A DNA stretch of 64,000 nucleotides from Candidatus Woesearchaeota archaeon (GTDB taxonomy: Archaea; Nanobdellota; Nanobdellia; Woesearchaeales; UBA10216). Position 1 is the stretch's first letter. Each line of letters opens with the position of its first letter. Below the pieces are notes generated by a model. That model did no database searches and was not told the origin of the DNA. It saw only the letters and a list, made by a program, of their open reading frames with translations. Location of the stretch: positions 1-64,000 of the forward strand of contig JACPTG010000001.1 of NCBI GenBank assembly GCA_016192905.1, in the 5' to 3' direction. This document shows positions 15,010 through 24,700 of this stretch, piece by piece. Made by a program: the position numbers and the translations under genes.

Positions 15010-15294
15010 TTACCGGACTATAAGGGCATTGTCCATGCCTTCAAACTGCCTGTCGCCTGTGATGAAAATTACCCCCAGCTTTTTAGCGCATGCATAGCCT
15101 ATTGCATCAGCGGTTGACAGCTCTTTTTTGCGGTTTGAATGCCTGAATCTGTTGGCGTTCATGATTGTTTCATTGTCAATTGGAACATCACGAAACTGCT
15201 GCAAGCAGTACAGAAAGTTGCTGAGCCTTTCGGGCTTGTCAGGGGGCTGCTCAGTAACCTTAAGGGGAAGAAAACGTCTGTTGAGATTCAGCAC
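15010..15294 (-). pseudogene. C-terminal half of a PIN toxin
   Basis: The part LSTADAIGYACAKKLGVIFI and TGDRQFEGMDNALIVR is an unmistakable PIN C-terminus with the late acidic residues. The N-terminal third does not read as PIN, and no DTN/DAN motif precedes it on this strand. A PIN start lies immediately next to it on the opposite strand. Confidence 0.7.
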
Positions 15295-15308
15295 GAGGCA
15301 ACCGGATT

Positions 15309-15374
15309 ATGGGCAAAAAGGTATTCGTAGACGCCAATATTTTTCTTGAGATATTTCTTGAATTAATTAAGGCC
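15309..15374 (+). pseudogene. N-terminal fragment of a PIN toxin (inverted)
   Basis: ATG 15309 opens MGKKVFVDANIFLEIFLEL, the PIN first strand and catalytic Asp. The frame then runs antisense into the end of the YgiT-AbrB gene. It faces the PIN C-terminal half at 15010-15294, so one PIN gene seems split with its start inverted, or two different genes met here. Confidence 0.6.
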
Positions 15375-15707
15375 TTAATCAGTAAGCTCAATTATAATGC
15401 GCCTCCCGCTCTCAGGCCTTATAAGTGCAGTGTCTCCTTTCTTCAGCTTTAGGAATCTGCTTATGGGCTTGCTTATTGTTATTCCAAGGCTGTCGCCTAT
15501 CTGTGTTACCCTCGCTTTGGCAGAAAGCCCATACAATCCCTTTGCCTTTGTGTCCCTTTCTATTTCTTCGCTGGCCTTCTCATCATAAAAGACCTCTCCA
15601 CAGCTATCGCACACTTCCGCAGGATATTTCCCTATAACAAGTCCGTATAGCTTGTGTTCAACCTGCATGCCTTCCAATTTTCCCTTCCCGCACAGATAGC
15701 ATTTCAT
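15375..15707 (-). CDS. YgiT-type zinc finger fused to AbrB domain (antitoxin)
   Basis: 110 residues: MKCYLCGKGKLEG and VCDSCGEVFYDE give CxxC pairs of the YgiT zinc finger, followed by RVTQIGDSLGITISKPISRF, an AbrB domain. Same architecture as 4910-5230. It is the second gene of the pair and overlaps the DUF4258 gene by ATGA. Confidence 0.82.
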   Translation of the reverse strand: MKCYLCGKGKLEGMQVEHKLYGLVIGKYPAEVCDSCGEVFYDEKASEEIERDTKAKGLYGLSAKARVTQIGDSLGITISKPISRFLKLKKGDTALIRPESGRRIIIELTD

Positions 15708-15901
15708 CTTACCATCACCGTTTTTATTACATATATGTCGCCCACTTTTTTGTAGGCGACTTCGTAATAGCCATATGTGGCCTTCAGACCGTCAGTCTGC
15801 ACTGTCCTGCTGCCATATTTCAAGGCATTCCTGACCATCTCAAGCGTGATTGCGTTTTCTGACATTCGCTGCCTGGCGTGGTCAGTAAGCCTTATAATCA
15901 T
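15704..15901 (-). CDS. DUF4258 putative toxin
   Basis: 65 residues: LTDHARQRMSENAITLEMVR then YYEVAYKKVGDIYVIKTVMV, the standard DUF4258 pattern (HAxxRmxeRgIs). Probably an RNase-like toxin controlled by the downstream zinc-finger/AbrB protein. It leads the operon from a leaderless promoter. Confidence 0.8.
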   Translation of the reverse strand: MIIRLTDHARQRMSENAITLEMVRNALKYGSRTVQTDGLKATYGYYEVAYKKVGDIYVIKTVMVR

Positions 15902-15904
15902 TAC

Positions 15905-15933
15905 TAATCGATTATAATCCCTTTATATTTAAA
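15905..15933 (-). promoter_or_regulatory. Promoter with TAATCGATTA operator
   Basis: Minus-strand TATA TTTAAATATAAA (15933-15922), then the perfect palindrome TAATCGATTA (15905-15914) spanning the predicted start, 4 bp from the ATG at 15901. Confidence 0.6.
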
Positions 15934-15998
15934 GCTTGCTGTTTTTTTAATTGCAGGTGAGAGAAAAGCATTTATAGCCTGCCTGTTGAGTCCTGGAG

Positions 15999-16583
15999 AT
16001 GGACACAGCAGAGCAGCAGGCAGCCCTGTCTAAGGAGAACTGCCTTTTCTGCCAGATTGTTTCAGGCCGGATTCCGGCCAGGAAGGTTTATGAGGATGAT
16101 GCCTGCATTGGAATACTTGACCTTTACCCTGCGAACGCAGGCCACGTGCTTCTGATGGCAAAGGAGCATTTTATTTTCATGCCTCAGGTTCCCAGGGATG
16201 TGCTTGACCGGATTGCATCAGCGTCGCGCATTGTCGCCAGGGCAGCGCTCAGGGCTGTGCAGGGTGATGGCACTACCATTTTCATTGCCAATGGCGGCCT
16301 GGCTGGCCAGAAGGCGCCTCATTTCATGATTCATGTAATCCCCCGCCTTTCAGGTGACGGCCTGCCTTTGGCTGTTCCTGAGGCTAAGATTGCCCCTGAG
16401 GTCCAGCAGCAGGTTAAGGCTCAGTTGGCTGCTGTGTTGGCAGGAAAGCAGGGCTTGGCGCCACCATCTGTTATGCCTGCTGCCACAGGGCAGGAAGCTG
16501 CAAAACCTGCTCAAGTGCAGCCGGTGGAAAAGTCTGACCTTGACGCGATAACCGACATGCTTGCAGGTGACAAGGATGCCTGA
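15999..16583 (+). CDS. HIT-fold protein lacking the nucleophilic histidine
   Basis: 194 residues. CLFCQIVSGRIPARKVYEDD is the zinc-type N-terminus of HIT proteins and GHVLLMAKEHFIFMPQ the middle strand. The triad HxHxH should lie at about 110; here it reads APHFMIHVIPR, so the first and third His remain but the central catalytic His is Met. The C-terminal ~55 residues are Ala/Pro/Gln-rich and low-complexity. It overlaps a second HIT gene by 8 bp. Nucleotide binding may persist without the usual hydrolase chemistry. Confidence 0.8.
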   Translation: MDTAEQQAALSKENCLFCQIVSGRIPARKVYEDDACIGILDLYPANAGHVLLMAKEHFIFMPQVPRDVLDRIASASRIVARAALRAVQGDGTTIFIANGGLAGQKAPHFMIHVIPRLSGDGLPLAVPEAKIAPEVQQQVKAQLAAVLAGKQGLAPPSVMPAATGQEAAKPAQVQPVEKSDLDAITDMLAGDKDA

Positions 16584-17118
16584 CTGTCCTTACTGTGAGT
16601 TCATGGGCGAGGTTCTTTTCTCTGATGAAAATATTGTTGCAGGCTTGCCTGTCAATCCTGCTGTGCCAGGCCACGCAGTTGTATTCCCCAAAAGGCATGT
16701 TACCATTTTTGAGCAGCTGCCGGGCAGCATGGTTTCGGCAATGTTTGACGCAGCGAACCGGCTCTCAACTTCCATGTTTGAGGCTTTGCGGGCACAGGGC
16801 ACTAATCTTATAGTGATGAGCGGCAACAGCGCAGGCCAGCGCATACCGCACATATCAATTGAGGTTGTGCCAAGGGCGCAGAATGACGGCCTGTCCTTCG
16901 CATGGCCCACAAGGAAGCTGAGTGATGAGCAGATGGGCCTTGTTGAGCAGCAGTTTAAGGCTGCGGTTATAGATGTGAGCCTTGAGGCCAAGCCTGCTGT
17001 AAGTCAGGTCAGGGAAGCGCCTGAGCCTGCCGGGGATGCTGCGCAGCCGCCTGCAGAGCCAAGGCCAAGGAAGCGCCGCGATGACCCCTTCACCAGGCAG
17101 CTCAGGAGGCTGCCTTAG
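16576..17118 (+). CDS. Second HIT-fold protein, triad degenerate
   Basis: 180 residues. MPDCPYCEFMGEVLFSDENI and GHAVVFPKRHVTIFEQLPG are HIT-like. The triad site is RIPHISIEVVPR: His-x-Ser-x-Glu, so two of three His are replaced. It also has a Pro/Arg-rich basic tail. ATG 16576 is preceded by AGGTGA and overlaps the previous stop (ATGCCTGA). The pair probably forms a heterodimer, an inference from adjacency and the dimeric nature of HIT proteins. Confidence 0.8.
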   Translation: MPDCPYCEFMGEVLFSDENIVAGLPVNPAVPGHAVVFPKRHVTIFEQLPGSMVSAMFDAANRLSTSMFEALRAQGTNLIVMSGNSAGQRIPHISIEVVPRAQNDGLSFAWPTRKLSDEQMGLVEQQFKAAVIDVSLEAKPAVSQVREAPEPAGDAAQPPAEPRPRKRRDDPFTRQLRRLP

Positions 17119-17324
17119 GTAGCTGACCTGGCACGTTCAATTACTTTTCTGCTGTCGCCTGTGAAAACCTTGCTTGCATTCAGCACTTCTATGGCTTTGA
17201 TGGCGCCATCCTTTGCCAGGTCTATGTTAATTCCGTTTGGCAATTCTATGGTTTTCCAGTATTCCCGCTGGCTCAGTTCTATGTTAAGAATGTCCTCGTC
17301 CGAATCATACCATGCATTTTCCAT
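17115..17324 (-). CDS. DUF2283 protein
   Basis: 69 residues, AWYDSDEDILNIELSQREYW then ELPNGINIDLAKDGAIKAIE, the DUF2283 pattern (yD...D.lyi...G...d.d..G...giEi). Usually paired with a DUF4258 protein, as here with a 2 bp gap. Probable antitoxin. It is convergent with the HIT pair, overlapping its end by 4 bp. Confidence 0.82.
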   Translation of the reverse strand: MENAWYDSDEDILNIELSQREYWKTIELPNGINIDLAKDGAIKAIEVLNASKVFTGDSRKVIERARSAT

Positions 17325-17326
17325 TT

Positions 17327-17560
17327 TTATTCAAGCCAATATGCGGTGATTATTTTAATCTTTTCGGTTCCTATGGGCTTATGGACTACTTTGAGCCTTC
17401 TGCCTGTTTGAGGCAGCCAACAGATTGAATTTAGGGCATCCCGCCATCGCCTGTCGCGCACGGCCTTGGAATTGGCCATGGCATACTGGATAAAATCGTC
17501 TGAAATATTCGGCCTGGACATTTTTTTGAGTTTCCAATGGTGAGAGTGTATGAGCTGCAT
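17327..17560 (-). CDS. DUF4258 putative toxin (partner of DUF2283)
   Basis: 77 residues beginning MQLIHSHHWKLKKMSRPNIS, with KVVHKPIGTEKIKIITAYWL at the end: the DUF4258 fold with the His and terminal TAYW strand. Toxin-first order, as in the two YgiT-AbrB pairs. Confidence 0.75.
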   Translation of the reverse strand: MQLIHSHHWKLKKMSRPNISDDFIQYAMANSKAVRDRRWRDALNSICWLPQTGRRLKVVHKPIGTEKIKIITAYWLE

Positions 17561-17766
17561 TTGGGCGTGTTCGTTGGACTTGCTGCCGATTATTATGCCT
17601 TGCTGGGATTTCGGCGGAAAATTTTCGGGCTAAGGTTCGGAGTTTTCGCATTTTGCCTGGCTTTTTTCGAAAATCAGGGGAAAAAACAAAAGCATTCCGA
17701 TTTTCTCGGAAAGGCGTTGGCTGATTTGTTCAAGATACCTTATTGAAAAACCGTATTCGATGTTTT
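17561..17766. other. Intergenic region without a recognisable gene
   Basis: AT-rich 205 bp between the DUF4258 gene and the peptidase gene. A plus-strand frame of 69 codons (17537-17746) overlaps the DUF4258 gene, has no promoter or family resemblance, and is not accepted as a gene. Confidence 0.5.
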
Positions 17767-18651
17767 TTACAACGCAGACACAAGCGCCTGCATCACACTC
17801 CCAAACTTGACAGTAACGAGGAACGCCAGCAAAAAAGCAGGAACAAAAGGTATGCCTTCCTTCACAAGGACCTTCTTTACCCTGCCCTGCTGCCTGAGCC
17901 TTATCAGCTCGGCTATCTGCCGCTTTTCTATGCCGAGGTCCTTTGGCCCGCAGATGCGCCTTTTTCCAACAAGTACGTCTCTTGCTATCCAGTCGCCTTC
18001 TGTCAGCTTTTCAGGCTCAACGTACTTGAGCATTGAGCTTTTTTCAACTGCCTTGGCGAACATCCAGATGTAGAAGCCGAACAGGAGGATAAGCCCGGTC
18101 CCTATCGCTGCTGTCCTGAGCGCATAGTCACGCACTGCCAGAAAGACTATTATTGTGGCGAGCGGCAGCAGGATTATTGTTGTGCGGAGCATTTTTAGCT
18201 CAGCTGCCTGCGCCAGGAATTGCTTGGCGAACCTCTGCCTGTTCCTGACAGCTATTATGATGCTCCACAGCATTGCGTAGGCCACTCCCACGAAGAGGAG
18301 GTTTATCCAGAAGGATACCAGGGGCTGCTCAAGCCTGATAAAGGGGAAAGCCAGGCCGAACTGCAGGCCGAGGAGCGAGCCAAGGGCGATTAGCAGCTTG
18401 CTGTCGCCTCCGCCCCATTGCCCTGCGTAGAACATGATGCAGCCTATTCCGAAGAAGATGAGAAGCCCTGCAGCGCTGTATAGCAGGGGCCATATGGAAT
18501 GGCTCAGGACAGAGTATACTGCTGCGGCTGCAATTCCAAGCGCTGCCGCGCTGTAGTTGAGCCAGTCAGGAACCTCCCTTGTCCGAAGGTCTGTGTAGGA
18601 TGCTGCTGCCAGCACAGCTCCTGTTATGCCATAGGTTATAATCTCAATCAT
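17767..18651 (-). CDS. A24 prepilin/preflagellin peptidase-like membrane protein
   Basis: 294 residues, about seven membrane segments. The two catalytic aspartates of A24 peptidases are in YTDLRTREVPDWLN (about 20-33) and GQWGGGDSKLLIALG (GxGD, about 77-91). It would remove class III signal peptides from archaeal pilins. The C-terminal part has a cytosolic insertion (EPEKLTEGDWIARDVLVGKR), as in larger archaeal homologues. It is divergent from the giant surface protein. Confidence 0.87.
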   Translation of the reverse strand: MIEIITYGITGAVLAAASYTDLRTREVPDWLNYSAAALGIAAAAVYSVLSHSIWPLLYSAAGLLIFFGIGCIMFYAGQWGGGDSKLLIALGSLLGLQFGLAFPFIRLEQPLVSFWINLLFVGVAYAMLWSIIIAVRNRQRFAKQFLAQAAELKMLRTTIILLPLATIIVFLAVRDYALRTAAIGTGLILLFGFYIWMFAKAVEKSSMLKYVEPEKLTEGDWIARDVLVGKRRICGPKDLGIEKRQIAELIRLRQQGRVKKVLVKEGIPFVPAFLLAFLVTVKFGSVMQALVSAL

Positions 18652-18762
18652 CTGTTTTTGTTTTGGATGCTGCTTTTTATAAGGGTTATGGTTCGGCGTT
18701 CGTCTGTATTACGAAAAAGAAAGATTTATATATATTCATCCTCAGGTTAGCTGTTCATAGTG

Positions 18763-21700
18763 ATGTCAGTGGGAAAAAGGGTGTCAATATTAGTTTTTGT
18801 TTTGCTTGTTTCAGTTATCGGCTCGTTCAGTGTTTCTGCTGACCCTGGCGATAACTTTCCTGCTGACCGGCATGTGTGGTGGATTACTGCGAGTATTGAC
18901 AAGAACACTTTCGGGCTGAATGAGTCAATTCCTCTTTCCGGCCAGCTTCGGCGAATGAACATCTCAAATACCAGGGCGAACTCTTCCAATTCCAACAATA
19001 CGGAGTATCATGGCGCGCCTGCCAACATTGACGTTAACATCAGCATTCTGAATTCAAGCACGAACGCCACCTATACGCTTCTCAGCCAGATTCTGGTGAC
19101 CACCGCCGGCAACGGCATTTTCAGGAGCAAGAGCGACAATTATCCTGGAGCAGTGGCCCTTTACGCGCCAACTGCCGAGGGGATATACACAATCAGGGTG
19201 GAGTATATTGACAGTGTGAACGGGACTGTCAACAGGGTCCATCTTACATTTAACGTTTTTTCCAAGGTTGTTGACAAGATGTTTGTATCCCCCGAGAAGT
19301 CAGTGTATTACGGGAATGACCAGGTTGTCCTGACTTCTTCTGCGTGGAGGTCTGCGGGCGACAGCTTGGTCCCTGTTGCGAATGTCACGATTAACGGCAC
19401 TGTCAGGCGGGGGCAGGGCGTGGCCGAGGTTCTTGTGAACACTTTCAGCTGCGTGACCGGGGATTCCGGATCCTGCCAGACTAATTTCACTGCCTCAAAC
19501 ATCAACGGCAGGTATTTCCTTGAGGTGAACAGTTTCGTCGCTACAGGCTCCTTCCAGGTGATTCCCTTTGACGTGAGCGTTTACATCAGGGACACTTCTG
19601 GAACAACATTTAAGGAGATTCTCACCACAAATGAGCAGGCCGCTGTTGAGGTGAAGGTTACCAGGAATGGGACAGCCCCCAATGGCTCTTTTGTTTTCAA
19701 TGGGAGCATTGTTGACGTTTCCGGAAGGCTGGTGGCGAACATAACATCCACAGACCTTAATGACACTAACGGGTTTGTCAACAGGTGGCAGTTTACAACC
19801 GGCAACATGTTCACTGATGGCGCCTATAAGGCCTCGGTCACGGTTTACCAGAATGGAGCCTCAGGCAATATGTCTGCCGCCACTTTTTTCCAGGTGAGGG
19901 GCTGGACTCTTTCCTTCGTGAAGGCAGCTGAAAATTCAGGGTTTGAGTATGAGTACACCACTTTTCCCGGGAGGAACCTGACCTTTGAGGTTTACCCCAA
20001 GGAGCGCTCAAACGGGAGCCTGATATCTGTGGTGAACGATTCCCATTTCAACATTACCCTGTACAACAGCATGAAGGAACCCCTGTCAAGCGCCAATATC
20101 ACCTTGAATTCGTCCTGCGGGAATGCCGGCTGCTTTAAGTTTTCCCTGGTGGCTCCCAACGTCACCGGCAGCTATATTGTTTCAGTGACACTGAACTTCA
20201 GCGATGTCGTGCAGACTTCTGAGAGGACAATCAAGGTTACAGACATTACAGCCACCTCCTATCCCAGCACCCAGACTGCGGAGCTCAAGGAGCTGTTTAG
20301 CACTACGGAATCCCTGTACATATCTTTCACGGCGAAGAACAGCACCTCCTCTGTCAATGTGACCAATGTCACTCTTGGCAGCTTCACTTATGAGAATGGC
20401 ACCTTGATGAATTACACGCGTGTGGGCGGCTGGGACCAGGTGAATTCAAACAATAGCGTCCTTGAGTGGGCGTTTAACTCGACCAGCAGCAGGGTTATGA
20501 TGGACGTTCCAAAGCAGGGCGGCGCCTATTCGGCAAAGTTCTATGTGAACAATAACAGCGCGACAGCCAGCACTTCGCTGATTGTCAACCCTTATGACTC
20601 ATGTGCTGCTGCGAAGAGCGGTGCCGGCTCGGTTGACAGCTCAAGCAGCTGGTATGTCTGGCAGTACAAGTCCACTGACACAGTGTATATTGAGCTGAGG
20701 CTTTCAAGGGCTGAGAATCCTGTTGGCAGGGCTCCTGCGGAGAACTCCACCAACTTTGACGCGAACCAGTATGGAATGGGCAAGGCCTGCTATGTTGACA
20801 CTACAAGGAAGCAGGTCATCACCAACGCCACAGTCACTGTGGACAAGGTTGTGAATACGATTACTGGCTCAAAGCAGGCCCTTAACACTACGGCAACGCT
20901 CTGCTCAGCTGATAACGACCAGGGCCAGTACACGTGCATCATCAAGCCTGAGAGCAAGTGGGCTGGCGGCAGGAGCATGGTGCTCTTTAAGATTGTCGGG
21001 CCTGACAGCCAGACCACAGACCGGGCTTCCACTATTTTTGAGTCCAGAAGCTTCTATATGTGGGCTTACGCGAATAATTACGCGTGGGTTCAGAAGCCTG
21101 TGAGCAACATCACCTTCAACGTCCGGCTTTATGAGGCAGGCAGCAACTGGTGGAGCAACTGGTATTCGAACTCGCAGAACGGCGGCATTACAGGCTCTGT
21201 AAGCGTTGAGAGGGTCAACTTCATGGGCGACTACGGCGAGTGGATATGGCCTCCTGTGGACTATAAGTATAATGTCAGCGGGCTTAACTCCTCCAACGTG
21301 ACCAGCGGCTGGGGCAGCTTTACGATTTACCATGACAGGACTCCGAAGATGCAGTGGAGCCCCGGAACTTATTCAGTCACGATAAAGGGGACTAATGATG
21401 CAAATGGCGACACTGATTATGGCGAGGCGTGGTTCAACGTAAGAAAATGGGAAGCCTATTCAACCCCTGTTGACGGGAACTATAATTACAAGTACTCATT
21501 CGGCAGCAAGGAGAATGTGAGCCTTTACATCCGGATTTACAACGCAGGCAGCTACAGCGATACAGGAGGCGCGAGCCTGGGCGGCAACGTCACTGTTGGG
21601 GTCAAGAAAATCCAGTTTTACAAGGCCGGAAGCTACAAGGAGCTTAACCAGAGCCTTTACTCTGTAAGGAACATAAACGTGAACACATCCAGCCCGTGGT

Positions 21701-24700
21701 ATTATGGCGCCAGTGATACGTACAGGAACCACATCATGAACATCAGCAGGACTACAGGAGGCTGGGACAGCGGGTGGTATTCAGTAATCCTTGACATTAA
21801 CGGCTCTGAGACAGGCTATGGCTGGTTTAACGTGATTGCCTTTAACGTTGACACCCAGCCCACCAACCGGACAGGAAGCTACACTTACACTTCGGTAGGC
21901 ACAAATCCTGTTTACTTCAACATTTCAACCACCAAGAGCAAGAAGAACTCGTATTCCTGGTATGAGAGGGGAGACTACATTAACACCACCATCAAGGACA
22001 TGATTTTCCGGACCTGGAGGAGTGATACCTGGGAGTCTGTTGAGTTCAACTACCCTGAGGAGCTTAACATAACCCCTCTTAGCGTGAATGGCACTGCAAA
22101 CAGCGTTTCAGGCCTCGTGGCTGTGAACAAGACAAGCGGGTGGGAGTCAGGCTATTATTCCGGCGAGGTGACCATGCTTGACGCAGAGAACCAGAGCGCT
22201 TCAGGATACCTGTGGTTCAGCGTCCAGCCCTTCAGGCTTTCAGCCTCTATGGTCGGGTATACTGTTGACACTGACGCCAACGCCTCAATAAACCTGAATG
22301 TGTATCAGCCTGACTGGAGCAACAACAACCTTGTGTATGGCAATTACTCTGTGAGCAGCGTTACCGAGACTTTGTGGAGCGGCTCTGGCTACAGCAAGAT
22401 AACATACGGAAATTACAGGCCTAATTCCAGCCAGTTCTTCAACGCCACAACTCAGCTCAACATAACCCCCAACAGCGGGGCCTGGAGTTCTGCCAACGGC
22501 GGCTACAGGTACGTGACCCTCAAGGTTGTGGACAACGCAGGCGGAAGCAGCCAGACAACCTCTGTATCTTTCAGGGCTGTCAGCGTTACTGTCAGCATTG
22601 GCGCAATAGCAAACAGGTACTCGGTAACAAGTTCATCAAACGTCACCATCCCGATAACCGTGACCAAGTCAGCCAGTGGCCGCGGAAGCGTTGGCAATAT
22701 TTCCAAGGTTTATGAGTGGAGCTATCCTTACCAGACCATTTACAATGTAAGCGTGGGCGGCTGCAACACAGCGCAGACACTCACATGCATGGTCAACAGC
22801 ACGCCTGCAGGCGGCTCCAACGGAAGCGTTACCCAAAACGTGACCCTCATAGTGCCGTCAGGAGGCTGGTCTGAGGGCTGGCACAGCATTAACCTTGACT
22901 TCACCTCTGCGACTGATGCAAGCGCCAGGGTTGACGGCGGTTATGCCTGGTTCTTTGTCACCACTCCTTACTCCGCGTACTGGTACAATGAGAATGAGAA
23001 CGCCAGCTGGCAGTATTACTTCGGCACGCAGGATAACGTCACCTTCAGGCTGCAGGTCATGAACAGCTCTTATGGCTGCGGGAATGCCTTTGTGAACGTG
23101 TCCAGCGTGGAGGTTGCCGCATCGGACAACAGCTGCTGGTCTGATTACTGCAGGAAGTGGTATTCCTACAACTTCACTGTTTTCAACCAGAGCGCGAGCT
23201 GGATATCCTCAACATCAATAAGCGCTCCTGGAAACACCATTAACTGCACTGAAAGGCGCGGTATAAGGATACTGAACAATGGCACTCCCTGGACAAGGGG
23301 CCAGTATTACATCCGTGTTAATGTCAATGGAAGCCAGGGCTCTGCAGTGCTCAAGACAGGTTACTATTATGTCAAGGACACTGCCGCGCCCAACGCGACC
23401 ATACACTCGCCTGCCTTCAATGCCACAATCAATGGCAGCCTGTTTTTCAACGCAACCACTACAGAGGCCGCCAACTGTTACGTTTACCTTATGAACTATG
23501 ACCAGTTCGCCAGCTACTACTGCTACAGTTACCAGGTCTCCTCAAACTCCTCCAACACCACAACGCAGGATACCAAGACTCAGGAATTCCGCTCCTGCAA
23601 CAATACAGCGTTTAACGGAAGCAACTATTACTATGCGTATGCAACCATGTGGTACAACTACGGGGTTGACAGCGGAAGCTTTACAACAGGCGGCACAAGC
23701 CATACAGTGAATTTCTCCATTTCCAGGCTGCCCGCGACGCAGGACTATGCCATTGACATTTGGTGCTATGATGAGGACTGGAATTATGTCAACAGGAAGG
23801 TTGCCTTCAGGGTGAATATGACTAACGTGACTGTGGCAGGCGGCAGCGGGAATGGGACAAACGCGACAGTCAACCTGAGCCTTATTGCGCCTGCTGATGG
23901 CGCTGATTTCACGGTCGGCTCAGAGCTTAACCTTTCCTTCATGCTTAACCACACGTTCGGCGCAAATTACAACATTGTGGGCAACTGCAGCCTGTATGCG
24001 AATTTCACCGGGACATGGGCGCTTAACCAGACCAGGCTCAGAATCATCAACGGCAAATTCGCCTCCCAACAGTCTAACTTTAACATTACGCACAGCACGG
24101 CTGGCAAGTACATGTGGGGCGTGCTCTGCAATGCCACGAATTCAACAAACGCCTCCTGGTCGCTCACAAACAGGACGTTCACGTTAAACGATTCTGCCTC
24201 CAACCTGACCGTTAACCTTTCATCTCCTGCCAACAACGCGGAGCAGTCAACTGCAGCGGCAAGCCTGAACGTAAGCCTCAGGGTAAACCTCAGCCGGGTT
24301 GTCCTCGGAAGCGCCTTCTGCGACTTTTACACTAACTTTACAGGGGTATGGGCCGCAAACTGGAGCCCGACCCTCTCTTCGGCTGACACAACTTCAAACC
24401 ACACCATGAACTTCACAACCAACAGGTCAATCCTATGGAACGCCTACTGCTATAATGGAAGCATTAGCGCGTGGGCATCCTCAAACTGGACATTCCACAC
24501 AAAGGTCAATAATGTGGCAAGTTTGTCCGTCAACCTTTCATCTCCAACGAACAACTCACAACAGTCAACCACGGCATCAAGCCTGAACGTAAGCCTCAGG
24601 GTAAACCTCAGCCAGGCCCTCCAGGGGACAGCCAACTGCTCATACTACACCAACTTTACAGGCGCATGGGCTTCCAACGCAACCCTCTCCTCAACGGCAA

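Noticed and set aside
17537..17746. 69-codon plus-strand frame rich in Phe and Leu
   Set aside because: It overlaps the DUF4258 gene, lacks promoter and RBS, and has no recognisable domain.
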